Source: RUG563 sp024681215 (GTDB lineage Bacteria > Bacillota > Clostridia > Christensenellales > Aristaeellaceae). From it: a stretch of DNA of 44,690 bases. Under the pieces are notes generated by a model that saw only the letters and a program-made list of their open reading frames with translations, was not told where the DNA came from and ran no database searches. Each line of letters starts with the position of its first letter. Position 1 is the stretch's first letter. The DNA lies in the NCBI GenBank assembly GCA_024681215.1, contig JAILBG010000022.1, positions 1 through 44,690 on the forward strand, given 5' to 3'. Shown here piece by piece: positions 14,955 to 23,508 of this stretch. A program made the translations under genes and the position numbers.

Positions 14955-16415
14955 ATGTATGACGTATTGATCATCGGCGGCGGCGTGGTGGGCTGCGCGG
15001 TGGCGCGGAAGCTGAGCCAGTACGCCGGGAATATCGCCCTGCTGGAAGCGGCGGAGGATATCGCCGACGGCGCCAGCAAGGCCAACAGCGGCATCGTCCA
15101 CGCGGGCTACGACGCTAAGCCCGGCACGAAAAAGGCGTATTACAACGTGAAGGGCGCCCGGATGTACGGGCAGCTATCCCGGGAGCTGGGCGTGCCGTAC
15201 GTGCAAAACGGCGCGCTGGTGATCGGCTTTACCGGGGACGACCAAAAAACCCTGGAAAACCTGTATGAACAGGGCCTGGAAAACGGCGTGGAGGGCCTGC
15301 GCCTCATCGGGCGGGACGAAATACTGCGCCTGGAGCCCGAAACCAACGGGGAGGCGCTCTGCGCCCTGGACGTGCCCGGCAGCGCCGTGGTGAGCCCCTA
15401 TGAAATGACGCTGGCCCTGGCCTATCACGCCGCGGAGAACGGGGTGGAATTCTTTCTGGACTGTCCGGTGGGCAGGCTGTGGGCGGAGAAAGGCAAATGG
15501 TACGCGGAAACGCCCAAGGGCGTGTTCGGGGCCCGGGCCGTGGTCAACTGCGCCGGCGCGGGGAGCGCGGGCCTGCACAATATGATCTCGGATGAAAAGG
15601 TGCAGCTGATCCCCCGGCGGGGAGAATATTACCTGCTGGACGCCACGGTGAAGTGCCCCTTCACCCGCACCATGTTCCAGTGCCCGGGAAAAATGGGCAA
15701 GGGCGTGCTGGTGACCCCCACGGCCCACGGCAACACCCTGCTGGGCCCCTCCGCGGAGGACATTCCGGACGCCCTGGACACCGCCACCACCCGCAGAGGG
15801 CTGGATTTCGTGATGGAAAAATGCCGCCTCACCTGGCCGAAGATGAACACCCGCCCCGTGATCACCACCTTCGCCGGGGTGCGGGCGCATCTTGCTTCGG
15901 GGGATTTCATCGTCGGCCCGGTGCACGGCGCGCCGGACGGGGCGTATGAAGCCGTGGGCATCGAAAGCCCCGGGCTCACCGCCGCCCCCGCCATCGGGGA
16001 GGAGCTGGGCGAAATGATCGCGGAGGACCTGAAAATGCCCAACCGGCGCATTTTCAAGGCCCCGGTGAAGCTGCTTAAGCCCTTCGCCGCCATGACGGAG
16101 GAGGAGCGCGCCGCCGCCTGCCGGGAAAACCCGGAATACGGCCGCATCGTGTGCCGGTGCGAGGTGGTGACGGAGGCGGAGATCCGCGACGCCGTCCGCC
16201 GCCCCGTGGGCGCCCGGTCCATCGACGGCGTCAAGCGCCGCACCCGGGCCGGCATGGGCCGGTGCCAGGGCGGGTTCTGCTCTCCCCGGGTGATGGAGAT
16301 CCTGTGCGAAGAAACGGGCCTGTCCCCCCTGGAGATCACCAAATGCGGCGGGGAAAGCCGCCTGCTGGCCGGGACGCTTAGGGACATCGCAAAGGAGGCC
16401 CGGGACCATGAGTGA
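14955..16415 (+). CDS. FAD-dependent oxidoreductase, GlpA/LhgO-like with C-terminal [2Fe-2S] domain
   Basis: A 486-residue protein. The N-terminal DAO-type FAD fold starts with VLIIGGGVVGCAVARKL; the NSGIVHAGYDAKPGTKKA segment is typical of the glycerol-3-phosphate dehydrogenase/L-2-hydroxyglutarate oxidase group. Residues about 395-450 form a BFD-like iron-sulfur domain with CRC and CQGGFC cysteines. In related two-protein systems this is the catalytic subunit that oxidises a hydroxy-acid or glycerol 3-phosphate and passes electrons to a second FAD protein. It overlaps the next gene by eight bases. The substrate is uncertain; neighbours point to sugar-acid catabolism, and no glycerol kinase is adjacent. 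Confidence 0.8.
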   Translation: MYDVLIIGGGVVGCAVARKLSQYAGNIALLEAAEDIADGASKANSGIVHAGYDAKPGTKKAYYNVKGARMYGQLSRELGVPYVQNGALVIGFTGDDQKTLENLYEQGLENGVEGLRLIGRDEILRLEPETNGEALCALDVPGSAVVSPYEMTLALAYHAAENGVEFFLDCPVGRLWAEKGKWYAETPKGVFGARAVVNCAGAGSAGLHNMISDEKVQLIPRRGEYYLLDATVKCPFTRTMFQCPGKMGKGVLVTPTAHGNTLLGPSAEDIPDALDTATTRRGLDFVMEKCRLTWPKMNTRPVITTFAGVRAHLASGDFIVGPVHGAPDGAYEAVGIESPGLTAAPAIGEELGEMIAEDLKMPNRRIFKAPVKLLKPFAAMTEEERAAACRENPEYGRIVCRCEVVTEAEIRDAVRRPVGARSIDGVKRRTRAGMGRCQGGFCSPRVMEILCEETGLSPLEITKCGGESRLLAGTLRDIAKEARDHE

Positions 16416-17688
16416 AAACGCGATCCAGGTGGACGTACTGGTGATCGGCGCGGGCCCGGCGGGCCTGGCCGCCGCCATCGCCGCGAAAAAGCAGGGCGTA
16501 GACAGCCTGATCGTCCTGGAGCGGGAGGACCGGCCCGGGGGCATCCTGCGCCAGTGCATCCACAACGGCTTCGGGCTGCACCGCTTCAAGGAGGAACTGA
16601 CCGGCCCCGAGTACGCCCAGCGGGACATCGACGCCGCCCGGGAAATGAAGATCGACATCCGCACCGGGGTAACGGTGCTGTCCGTGAGCCGGGAAAAGCG
16701 GGTCACCGCCGTGAGCCGGGAAAACGGATTGCAGGTGTTTCAGGCGAAGGCCGTGGTGCTGGCCATGGGCTGCCGGGAGCGGCCCCGGGGGGCGCTGGCC
16801 ATCCCCGGCACCCGCTGCGCCGGCATTTACAGCGCCGGCACCGCCCAGAAATTCGTGAACCTGGAAGGCTATATGCCCGGCCGCCGGGTGGTGATCCTGG
16901 GCAGCGGGGACATCGGCCTCATCATGGCCCGGCGCATGACGCTGCAGGGGGCGAAGGTGCTGGCCTGCGTGGAGCTCATGCCCTATTCCAGCGGCCTCAA
17001 CCGCAATATCGTCCAGTGCCTGCAGGATTACGGCATCCCCCTGTATCTGTCCCACACCGTCGTGGACATTCACGGGCGGGAGCGCCTCACCGGCGTCACC
17101 GTGGCGAAGGTGGACGAAAACAGGAAGCCCATTCCCGGCACCGAAATGGAATTTGACTGCGATACCCTGCTGCTTTCCGTGGGCCTGATCCCGGAAAACG
17201 AGCTGAGCGCCGGCGCGGGGGTGGAGCTTTCCCCCGTCACCAGCGGCGCCGTGGTCACAGATAGCCTGGAAACCAGCGTGCCGGGGATCTTCGCCTGCGG
17301 GAACGTGCTCCACGTCCACGATCTGGTGGACCACGTGAGCAGCGAATCCTTCAGGGCCGGGGAGGCCGCCGCCCGCTATGCGATGGGCCTGCGCCGCACG
17401 GGGCGGGAAATCGCCGTCCGGGACGGGCGGGGCGTCCGGGGCACGGTGCCCCAGAAGATCGTGCTGGACGGGGAGAACGGGGAGGTCCGCCTCATGTTCC
17501 GGCCGGATCAGGTGTACCGGGATCATTACCTCACCGTGTACGCCGACGGGAAGGCCGTTTCCTCCGTGAAAAAAATGATCCTCACGCCCGGGGAGATGGC
17601 GGTGCAGCCGCTGAGCGATCAGCTGCTTTCCGCCTGCGCCGGCGCCAGGGAGATCACCCTGGCCGTCACGGAAGATAAGGCGGTATGA
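16408..17688 (+). CDS. NAD(P)/FAD-dependent oxidoreductase (partner of the GlpA-like protein)
   Basis: A 426-residue pyridine nucleotide-disulfide-type flavoprotein. Two dinucleotide-binding motifs are visible: VIGAGPAGLAAAIAA (FAD, about residues 11-25) and VVILGSGDIGLIMA (NAD(P), about 160-173). A GIFACGNVLHVHDLVDHVS segment closes the FAD site. It resembles the HcnB/sarcosine-oxidase-alpha-like reductases that pair with GlpA-like subunits. In the usual Clostridia arrangement a DUF1667 protein and glycerol kinase follow; here both are missing and a DUF3795-UxuB fusion follows with a four-base overlap. Confidence 0.82.
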   Translation: MSENAIQVDVLVIGAGPAGLAAAIAAKKQGVDSLIVLEREDRPGGILRQCIHNGFGLHRFKEELTGPEYAQRDIDAAREMKIDIRTGVTVLSVSREKRVTAVSRENGLQVFQAKAVVLAMGCRERPRGALAIPGTRCAGIYSAGTAQKFVNLEGYMPGRRVVILGSGDIGLIMARRMTLQGAKVLACVELMPYSSGLNRNIVQCLQDYGIPLYLSHTVVDIHGRERLTGVTVAKVDENRKPIPGTEMEFDCDTLLLSVGLIPENELSAGAGVELSPVTSGAVVTDSLETSVPGIFACGNVLHVHDLVDHVSSESFRAGEAAARYAMGLRRTGREIAVRDGRGVRGTVPQKIVLDGENGEVRLMFRPDQVYRDHYLTVYADGKAVSSVKKMILTPGEMAVQPLSDQLLSACAGAREITLAVTEDKAV

Positions 17689-19580
17689 GCGCGGAATTTT
17701 CCCGGATCACCGCCTGCGGGGAATGCTGCGACGGATGCGCGAAAAAGGCGGACGGGCGCTGCCCCGGCTGCATCGAGGCGGACGGGTACGTGCCCGAATG
17801 GAAGGAAAGCGGCCGGTGCCGGGTGCATGCCTGCGCCCGGAGCCACGGGTCGCAGTTCTGCGGCGTATGCCCGGCGTTTCCCTGCGGGGAAACAGAAAAA
17901 CTGATCCATTGGAACAAAGGGATCATGGCGCGCATGGAACAGCTCCGCGCGCTGTACGCAGAAAGGATGGAAACCGTGCTGACACTGAACGAACAGGGCC
18001 TGCAGAACCGCGCGGCCTGGGAAAAGGCGGGCTACGCCCTGCCGGGCTACGACCGGGAAAAAATGCGGGAAAACACGAAAGCCCGCCCCGCCTGGGTGCA
18101 TTTCGGCTGCGGGAATATTTTCCGGGCTTTCCAGTGCATGGCCATGCAGCGGCTGCTGAACGCGGGCAAGGCCGACACCGGCATCGTGGCGGTGGAGGGC
18201 TTCGATTACGAGATCGTGGAGAAGGGCTACCGCCCCTGCGGGGATTATACCCTGCTGGTGACGCTGAAAGCGGACGGCACGGTGGAAAAGACCGTGGTGG
18301 GGTCCATCGCGGAATCTTTGATGCTGGACAGCGGGAATGAACGGGAGTACGCCCGGCTCAGGGAAATTTTCCGCAGCCCCGCGCTGCAGATGGCGTCCTT
18401 CACCATCACCGAAAAGGGCTACAGCCTGGTGAACGCCGGGGGCGAAACGCTGCCCGCCGTGGCGGCGGATTTTGCCGCCGGCCCGGAAAAGCCGCAGAGC
18501 TACATCGGCAAGGTGGCCTCCCTGCTTTACGCCCGGTACCGGGCCGGGGCGCTGCCCATCGCCATGGTGAGCATGGACAACTGCTCCCATAACGGGGACA
18601 AGCTGCGCGCCGCGGTGACCGCCTTTGCGGACGCATGGGGCGACGCGGGGTTCCTTGCGTACCTGAAGGACGGGAAAAAGGTCTCCTTCCCCTGGACCAT
18701 GATCGACAAGATCACCCCCCGACCCGACGCGTCGGTGGAGGAAATGCTGAAAAAGGACGGCCTGACCGGGCTGGCGCCGGTGATCACCTCCAAGGGCACC
18801 TACATCGCGCCCTTCGTCAACGCCGAGGAAAGCGAATACCTGGTGATCGAGGATGATTTCCCGGCCGGCCGCCCGGCCCTGGAGGCGGCGGGGATCATCT
18901 TTACCGACCGGGACACGGTCAACAGGGTGGAGCGGATGAAGGTGTGCACCTGCCTGAACCCGCTGCATACCGCCCTGGCGGTGTTCGGCTGCCTGCTGGG
19001 GTATACCCGCATTTCCGCGGAAATGAAGGATGCGGATCTGGTGCGCCTGATCCGGCGGGTGGGCTACACGGAAGGCCTGCCCGTGGTGACGGATCCCGGG
19101 GTCATCGACCCGAAGGCCTTCATCGACACGGTGGTGAACGTGCGGCTCCCGAATCCCTTCATGCCCGACGCCCCCCAGCGCATCGCCACCGATACCAGCC
19201 AGAAGCTGCCCATCCGCTATGGGGAGACCCTGAAGGCGTATCTGGCCTCCGATCGGCTGGACGCAAAGGATCTGCAGGCGATCCCCCTGGTGCTGGCCGG
19301 GTGGCTCCGGTATCTGCTGGCGGTGGACGACGCGGGGAACGCTTTTGAGCTCAGCGGGGACCCCATGCTGCCGGCGCTGCTGCCGCTGATGGCGGCGTTC
19401 CGCCTGGGAGAAAAGCCGGCGCCGGAGCAGGTGAAAAATCATCTGGAAGGCCTGCTGCGGAACGAAAAGGTGTTCGGGGTGGATCTGATCCGGGCTGGGC
19501 TGGCCGACCGGGTGTGCGCCCTGTTTGCGGATATGCTGGAAAGAAAAGGCGCCGTGCGTGCCGCGCTGCGCAGGAATTGA
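17685..19580 (+). CDS. uxuB: DUF3795 domain fused to fructuronate reductase / mannitol dehydrogenase family
   Basis: A 631-residue fusion. Residues 1-80 are a Cys-rich DUF3795-type metal-binding module (ITACGECCDGCAKK, CPGC, CGVCPAFPCGE). From about residue 95 the sequence becomes a full-length mannitol dehydrogenase family protein with the N-terminal NAD fold (WVHFGCGNIFRAFQ), the catalytic SMDNCSHNGDK segment, and NPLHTALAVFG in the C-terminal domain. Fructuronate reductase converts D-fructuronate to D-mannonate with NADH in hexuronate breakdown; eda next door fits. A start at ATG 17967 would give a normal-length UxuB, but GAAAGG abuts that ATG with no spacing, so I call one fused gene. Confidence 0.78.
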   Translation: MSAEFSRITACGECCDGCAKKADGRCPGCIEADGYVPEWKESGRCRVHACARSHGSQFCGVCPAFPCGETEKLIHWNKGIMARMEQLRALYAERMETVLTLNEQGLQNRAAWEKAGYALPGYDREKMRENTKARPAWVHFGCGNIFRAFQCMAMQRLLNAGKADTGIVAVEGFDYEIVEKGYRPCGDYTLLVTLKADGTVEKTVVGSIAESLMLDSGNEREYARLREIFRSPALQMASFTITEKGYSLVNAGGETLPAVAADFAAGPEKPQSYIGKVASLLYARYRAGALPIAMVSMDNCSHNGDKLRAAVTAFADAWGDAGFLAYLKDGKKVSFPWTMIDKITPRPDASVEEMLKKDGLTGLAPVITSKGTYIAPFVNAEESEYLVIEDDFPAGRPALEAAGIIFTDRDTVNRVERMKVCTCLNPLHTALAVFGCLLGYTRISAEMKDADLVRLIRRVGYTEGLPVVTDPGVIDPKAFIDTVVNVRLPNPFMPDAPQRIATDTSQKLPIRYGETLKAYLASDRLDAKDLQAIPLVLAGWLRYLLAVDDAGNAFELSGDPMLPALLPLMAAFRLGEKPAPEQVKNHLEGLLRNEKVFGVDLIRAGLADRVCALFADMLERKGAVRAALRRN

Positions 19581-19595
19581 CGGGAGGAAAAAAGC

Positions 19596-20234
19596 ATGAA
19601 CGATATGATGAAAAAGCTGAACAGAATCGGCATCGTGCCCGTGGTGGTGCTGGAGAGCGCGGAGGACGCGCTGCCCCTGGCGGAGCAGCTGGCGGCGGGC
19701 GGGCTGCCCTGCGCGGAGGTCACCTTCCGCACCGCCGCCGCCGAGGAATCCATCCGCCGGATGGCGAAAGCGTTTCCGGATATGATCGTGGGCGCGGGCA
19801 CGGTGCTCACCTGCGAACAGGCGGACCGGGCCGTGGACGCCGGGGCGAAGTTCATCGTAAGCCCCGGCTTCAACCCGAAGGTGACCGAGCACGTGCTCAA
19901 AAAAGGCGTGCCCATGACCCCCGGGGTCTGCACCCCCACGGAGATCGAAGCGGCGCTGCAGTTTGATCTGGACGTGCTTAAGTTCTTCCCCGCCGAGCCC
20001 TCGGGGGGCCTGAAAATGATCAAGGCCCTGGCCGCGCCTTACGTGGGGCTGCATTTCATGCCCACCGGCGGCATCAACGCGGAAAACGTGCGGGATTACC
20101 TGAAATACGACCGGATCGTGGCCTGCGGCGGCAGCTGGATGGTCAGCGGCAGGCTGGTGAAGGAAGGGAACTTCGCGGAGATCGGCCGCCTGGTGCGGGA
20201 AGCCGCGGGGATCGTGAAGGAGATCCGGGGATGA
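19596..20234 (+). CDS. eda: KDPG/KHG aldolase
   Basis: A 212-residue TIM-barrel aldolase, usual length. The catalytic Glu is in CAEVTFRT, followed by GAGTVLT, FIVSPGFNP, the Schiff-base Lys in LKFFPAEPSGG, and the phosphate-binding MPTGGINAEN loop. It splits 2-keto-3-deoxy-6-phosphogluconate into pyruvate and glyceraldehyde 3-phosphate, the last step of the hexuronate and Entner-Doudoroff routes. GGGAGG precedes ATG 19596. It overlaps the next small gene by four bases. uxuA and kdgK are not in the window. Confidence 0.93.
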   Translation: MNDMMKKLNRIGIVPVVVLESAEDALPLAEQLAAGGLPCAEVTFRTAAAEESIRRMAKAFPDMIVGAGTVLTCEQADRAVDAGAKFIVSPGFNPKVTEHVLKKGVPMTPGVCTPTEIEAALQFDLDVLKFFPAEPSGGLKMIKALAAPYVGLHFMPTGGINAENVRDYLKYDRIVACGGSWMVSGRLVKEGNFAEIGRLVREAAGIVKEIRG

Positions 20235-20461
20235 CGGAGCTGAATGAAAGCACCCGCGTGCAGGCGCTGATCGACCGGTATCCCTTTCTGGTGGACGAAG
20301 CGATCCGGATCGACGAAAGGTTCGCCATGATCCGCAATCCCCTGGTCCGGGCGCTGGTGAAAAAAGCCACCCTGGGGGATCTGAGCCGCCGGGCTGGCAT
20401 CCCCATGGAGCAGATTACCGGCACCATCCGGGACCTGCTGGAAAAGCACGGCGAGGCATGA
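20231..20461 (+). CDS. DUF1858-like small protein
   Basis: A 76-residue, mostly helical protein. The pattern TRVQALIDRYPFLVDEAI ... NPLVRALVKKATLGDLSRRAGIPMEQI resembles the DUF1858/ScdA N-terminal family, which in other proteins sits in front of redox or hemerythrin-type domains. The usual Cys pair of DUF1858 is absent. It overlaps eda by an ATGA, so it is the last cistron of the oxidoreductase operon. Its role is unknown. Confidence 0.65.
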   Translation: MTELNESTRVQALIDRYPFLVDEAIRIDERFAMIRNPLVRALVKKATLGDLSRRAGIPMEQITGTIRDLLEKHGEA

Positions 20462-20482
20462 CCGCCCCGGACGGGCGAAGGA

Positions 20483-20522
20483 AGCTGCGGGCACACAAAA
20501 AATGTGTCCGCAGCTCTTTTCT
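20483..20522 (+). terminator. Terminator of the oxidoreductase/eda operon
   Basis: AGCTGCGG (20483-20490) pairs with CCGCAGCT (20508-20515); an inner ACACA/TGTGT stem sits above a two-base bulge. CTTTTCTT follows. Confidence 0.75.
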
Positions 20523-20536
20523 TGCCGCCGGAAACG

Positions 20537-20545
20537 TGATACAAT
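20537..20545 (+). promoter_or_regulatory. Extended -10 promoter of the HTH gene
   Basis: TGATACAAT with core 20540-20545; no convincing -35 at 17 bp (TTTTCT), as is common for extended -10 promoters. It lies 36 bases before the ATG, directly behind the preceding terminator. Confidence 0.55.
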
Positions 20546-20580
20546 GGAAAAAAAGAAGAAAGCAAAGGGTGGGACGCGGC

Positions 20581-21912
20581 ATGGAAACCCTGAGCCAATG
20601 TCTCCGCGCATGGATGAAAGCGGAGGAAACGTCCGCCGCGGCGCTGGCGGAAAGGCTGGGCTACCGGAGCAAAACCACGGTGCTGCGGCTGCTGCACGGA
20701 AAAAGCAGCGCGGATTCCTGCCGGCAGCTGTATGAAAAGCTGCGGCCCGGGCTGTCCCTGGACTGGCAGCTGCGCTTCGAGCGGGCGCTGCGGGTGGAAA
20801 GGACGGGCCCGGCGCGGTATGCGGTGCTGGAAGCCCTGGAAAGGCGGCTGTTCCGCCCCGGGGAGGAGGAATCGCTTCCCTTGTCCGCCTGGCCGCTTCC
20901 GCCCTTCGTGACCCGGGGGCAGATCCTGCTGCTGGGCCGCTGCGGGAAACAGTCCTGGGCGGAGGGCTGGCTTTCCCTGGCGGGGATCGGGGTCACCCAG
21001 TACCTCACCGAAAACGAGCTCCTGACCGTCCCTTCCGCCCTGCCCTTTCTGATCGGGCACATGACCGAGCTGCGCTATCAGGCGGTGCTGGTGCGGGGGG
21101 ACGGGCTGGACGCCCTGCCCTGGAACATCGCGTTTTTCATGGCGGACGGCCGGGCGTATCTGCTGTATTGGGATGGGGAAAAAGCGTCCTGGCTGGGGCT
21201 GCCGGGCGGGGCGGACAGCCTTCGCCGTCTCCTGTCCGGGCTGGAGAAAGCCGGGCAGACCCCGCTGTACCGTTTCGATCAGCTGAAAAACGGCAGCGAT
21301 TATATCAGGTTCACCGAAAAAGCGTATCAGATGGAGCGCAACCGCGCGGCCCTGATCCTCAAGCCCACGCCGGGGATGCAGATGATGCCCGCCGAGGCGG
21401 TGAAGCAGAGCTTCGAGGATTATCTCGCCCGGAACCTGGAGCCGGTCTCCGCCGCCCGGGAGACCCTGATCCGCACCTACGAACAACGGGTCGGGAATTT
21501 TTACGGCCGCGATAGGCCCACCCGCCTGATCCTGTCCTTCCGGGCCATGGAAGAGTTCGCCTGCACCGGCGTCATGGCGGACCAGTTCTTCGCCTGCCGG
21601 CCCTTCACCGTGGCGGAGCGGATGCAGATTTTGCAGGCGCTGCGCCGGTTTTCGCAGAAGCCGGGGGTTTCCATTTCGTTCCGGGACGGCCCGGCCTGGC
21701 CCGTGTCCGCCGAAGCGTATCACGGCGTGGGCGCGCTGTTTTACCCCAGTGCCGCCAGCTACAATTCGGATCAGGAAACGTACCGGGAGCTGTTCCTCCC
21801 CGGGCAGGCGTTTTACGATCTGACGGAAGGGCTGATGCGGGGGATGGCGCCGGACGCGGAAATGCCGGACGCCGGGGCCGCGTTCGATGCGCTGACGGCC
21901 GCCTGCCGGTAA
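20581..21912 (+). CDS. Uncharacterised protein with N-terminal helix-turn-helix
   Basis: A 443-residue soluble protein. Residues 1-55 look like an XRE-type helix-turn-helix (SAAALAERLGYRSKTTVLRLLHGKSSADSCRQLYEKL). The remaining 390 residues are not recognised; they contain repeated hydrophobic strands, no membrane helix and no obvious enzyme motif. The frame is open 41 codons upstream, but the promoter and terminator lie there, so ATG 20581 is used despite a weak ribosome site. It is a monocistronic unit between two terminators. Probably a sensor-type transcription regulator with a novel ligand domain. Confidence 0.65.
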   Translation: METLSQCLRAWMKAEETSAAALAERLGYRSKTTVLRLLHGKSSADSCRQLYEKLRPGLSLDWQLRFERALRVERTGPARYAVLEALERRLFRPGEEESLPLSAWPLPPFVTRGQILLLGRCGKQSWAEGWLSLAGIGVTQYLTENELLTVPSALPFLIGHMTELRYQAVLVRGDGLDALPWNIAFFMADGRAYLLYWDGEKASWLGLPGGADSLRRLLSGLEKAGQTPLYRFDQLKNGSDYIRFTEKAYQMERNRAALILKPTPGMQMMPAEAVKQSFEDYLARNLEPVSAARETLIRTYEQRVGNFYGRDRPTRLILSFRAMEEFACTGVMADQFFACRPFTVAERMQILQALRRFSQKPGVSISFRDGPAWPVSAEAYHGVGALFYPSAASYNSDQETYRELFLPGQAFYDLTEGLMRGMAPDAEMPDAGAAFDALTAACR

Positions 21913-21924
21913 AATAAACCGAAC

Positions 21925-21951
21925 GGACACAGAAAAACTGTGTCCATTTTT
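21925..21951 (+). terminator. Terminator of the HTH gene
   Basis: GGACACAG (21925-21932) pairs with CTGTGTCC (21938-21945) around an AAAAA loop, followed by ATTTTTG. Confidence 0.85.
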
Positions 21952-21952
21952 G

Positions 21953-21982
21953 TTGCCGCGCCAAGGCCGTTTTTGATAAAAT
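21953..21982 (+). promoter_or_regulatory. Promoter of the BspA-like lipoprotein gene
   Basis: TTGCCG (21953-21958), 18-bp spacer, extended -10 TGATAAAAT (core 21977-21982). Confidence 0.62.
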
Positions 21983-22016
21983 AAGCCCGATAAAAACAAA
22001 ATGGGAGGAAACGGAC

Positions 22017-22988
22017 ATGAAAAAGATCATCGGGCTGCTGCTGATCCTGGCGCTGGCGGCGGCGCTGCTGTGCGGCTGCGGAAACGACGAAGGCAAGCCG
22101 GCGGAAAACGGAAACGGCGGCACGGCGGCGGCCAGTGTTCCGGCCCGCAGGGAAACCCCGGCGGAAAAATTCGATTACCGGGCATACGACGACCGCGTGG
22201 AAATCAAGGGCTATCTGGGCGAGGAGCCTGACGTGGTGATCCCGGCTAAAATCGAGGGGAAGCCGGTGCAGTACGTGACCATAGAAGAGAATGAAATCAT
22301 CAGGTCCGTCGTGTTTCCCGAGGGGATCGACAACGTGTGGTCAATGAAAAACTGCAGCAATCTGGAAAAGGCGACGCTGCCCTCCACCGTGAAAAAGATC
22401 TGGAAATCCGCCTTCCGGGGCACGGCGCTGAAGGAAATCAATCTGCCGGAGGGCCTGGAGGAAATCGACAGTTACGCCTTCCGCGACACGCAGCTGACCC
22501 GGATCGTTTTTCCTCAAAGCCTGAAAATAATTGGGGAATATGCGTTCAGCGGCACCGGAATTACCGAGCTTGAGATCCCGTCCGGCGTGTCGTTCAATTA
22601 CGAAGCATTCAAAGAATGCGACGCCCTGAAAAAGATCACCTTCCACAATACGGATGATAACATGAATCCGCTGCAGATCCCCAGCCTGGAGGAAGCGATC
22701 GTCGCCGAAGGATGCACGAAGCTGCGGGGGCAGATGTTCCGGGACTGCAAAAACCTCACCTCCGTCTCCCTGCCCTCCACGCTGACCTTTATCGGTGGCA
22801 ATATGTTCATCAACTGTGAAAACCTGAAGGACCTGACCATCCCGGAGAGCGTGACGCAGATCGAATACGGCGCCTTCAACCATACCACCATCCTGCACGT
22901 GAAATCGGGCAGCTACGCCGAAACCCGGCTCCGGGACGGATTGCCGAATTATCCCCAGGACCCGTACTCGAATTACGTGGTCGACTGA
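22017..22988 (+). CDS. BspA-like leucine-rich repeat lipoprotein
   Basis: A 323-residue exported protein. A lipoprotein signal peptide (residues 1-20) leads to a lipobox-like LCGC, with lipid attachment expected at a Cys near residue 19-21. A short Gly/Asn/Ala linker follows, then tandem LRR_5/BspA-type repeats of about 22 residues (VFPEGIDNVWSMKNCSNLEK; LPEGLEEIDSYAFRDTQLTR; FPQSLKIIGEYAFSGTGITE). Such proteins are anchored to the outer face of the membrane and bind proteins or surfaces in gut bacteria. GGGAGG precedes the ATG. It is monocistronic, with a shared bidirectional terminator downstream. Confidence 0.88.
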   Translation: MKKIIGLLLILALAAALLCGCGNDEGKPAENGNGGTAAASVPARRETPAEKFDYRAYDDRVEIKGYLGEEPDVVIPAKIEGKPVQYVTIEENEIIRSVVFPEGIDNVWSMKNCSNLEKATLPSTVKKIWKSAFRGTALKEINLPEGLEEIDSYAFRDTQLTRIVFPQSLKIIGEYAFSGTGITELEIPSGVSFNYEAFKECDALKKITFHNTDDNMNPLQIPSLEEAIVAEGCTKLRGQMFRDCKNLTSVSLPSTLTFIGGNMFINCENLKDLTIPESVTQIEYGAFNHTTILHVKSGSYAETRLRDGLPNYPQDPYSNYVVD

Positions 22989-23007
22989 GGGCTTTGAAAC
23001 GATAAGG

Positions 23008-23042
23008 AAAAAGGGAACGCGGCGGACGCGTTCCCTTTTTTT
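23008..23042. terminator. Bidirectional terminator
   Basis: GGGAACGCG (23013-23021) pairs with CGCGTTCCC (23027-23035), with a T7 tract on the right and A5 on the left. It serves both the lipoprotein gene and the convergent GlsB-type gene. Confidence 0.9.
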
Positions 23043-23048
23043 GTTTGC

Positions 23049-23306
23049 TTATTCCTTGGACGTGCGCTTTTGCAGCGCGTTCCAGATCCACAGCAGCAGG
23101 CAGGCCCCGGCTACGGCCACCAGCAGGCTGTAAAGATTGAAGCCGTCCACGCCGCCGAAGCCCAGCAGACTGGCCGCCAGGCCGCCCAGCCCCGCGCCCA
23201 GGATGCCCACCAGGATGTTTCCGCCCAGGCCGCGCTGCTCGCCCATGATCTTGCCCGCGATCCAGCCGGCCACCGCGCCCAGGATCAGCCACAGAAGAAT
23301 GCTCAT
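23049..23306 (-). CDS. GlsB/YeaQ/YmgE family membrane protein
   Basis: An 85-residue protein of three hydrophobic helices: LLWLILGAVAGWIAGKIMG, GGNILVGILGAGLGGLAASLLGF and LLVAVAGACLLLWIWNAL. This is the transglycosylase-associated/GlsB stress-protein signature, with the GWIAGKIM and glycine-rich NILVGILGAGLGG motifs. In enterococci GlsB is tied to general stress with Asp23-type proteins; a precise function is not known. ATG 23306 follows AAGGAGGG. The longer open frame upstream lacks a ribosome site. Confidence 0.88.
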   Translation of the reverse strand: MSILLWLILGAVAGWIAGKIMGEQRGLGGNILVGILGAGLGGLAASLLGFGGVDGFNLYSLLVAVAGACLLLWIWNALQKRTSKE

Positions 23307-23432
23307 CGGAAAAACCCTCCTTTCCTTCGCTTTATCATATTCCAAAGGCGGCGGTTTGAAACGGCGGCGGGCCTGGAAAATAGCGGCAGCGCCCGCAGAG
23401 GCCAAATTTCGCCAAAAAACTGTGCGGAAGGC

Positions 23433-23461
23433 TTGCATTTCGCCTCGGCCGGGCATACAAT
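23433..23461 (+). promoter_or_regulatory. Promoter of the PII-like/antiporter operon
   Basis: TTGCAT (23433-23438), 17-bp spacer, TACAAT (23456-23461). The ATG lies 47 bases downstream. Confidence 0.72.
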
Positions 23462-23508
23462 ACAGAATTGTGCGAAAGCACCAGAAGGAAAAGAAAGAAG
23501 GATGAACC

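Noticed and set aside
17967..19580. Separate uxuB start at the internal ATG
   Set aside because: GAAAGG directly abuts the ATG, leaving no ribosome-site spacing, and the frame is continuous with the DUF3795 part; kept as a fusion.
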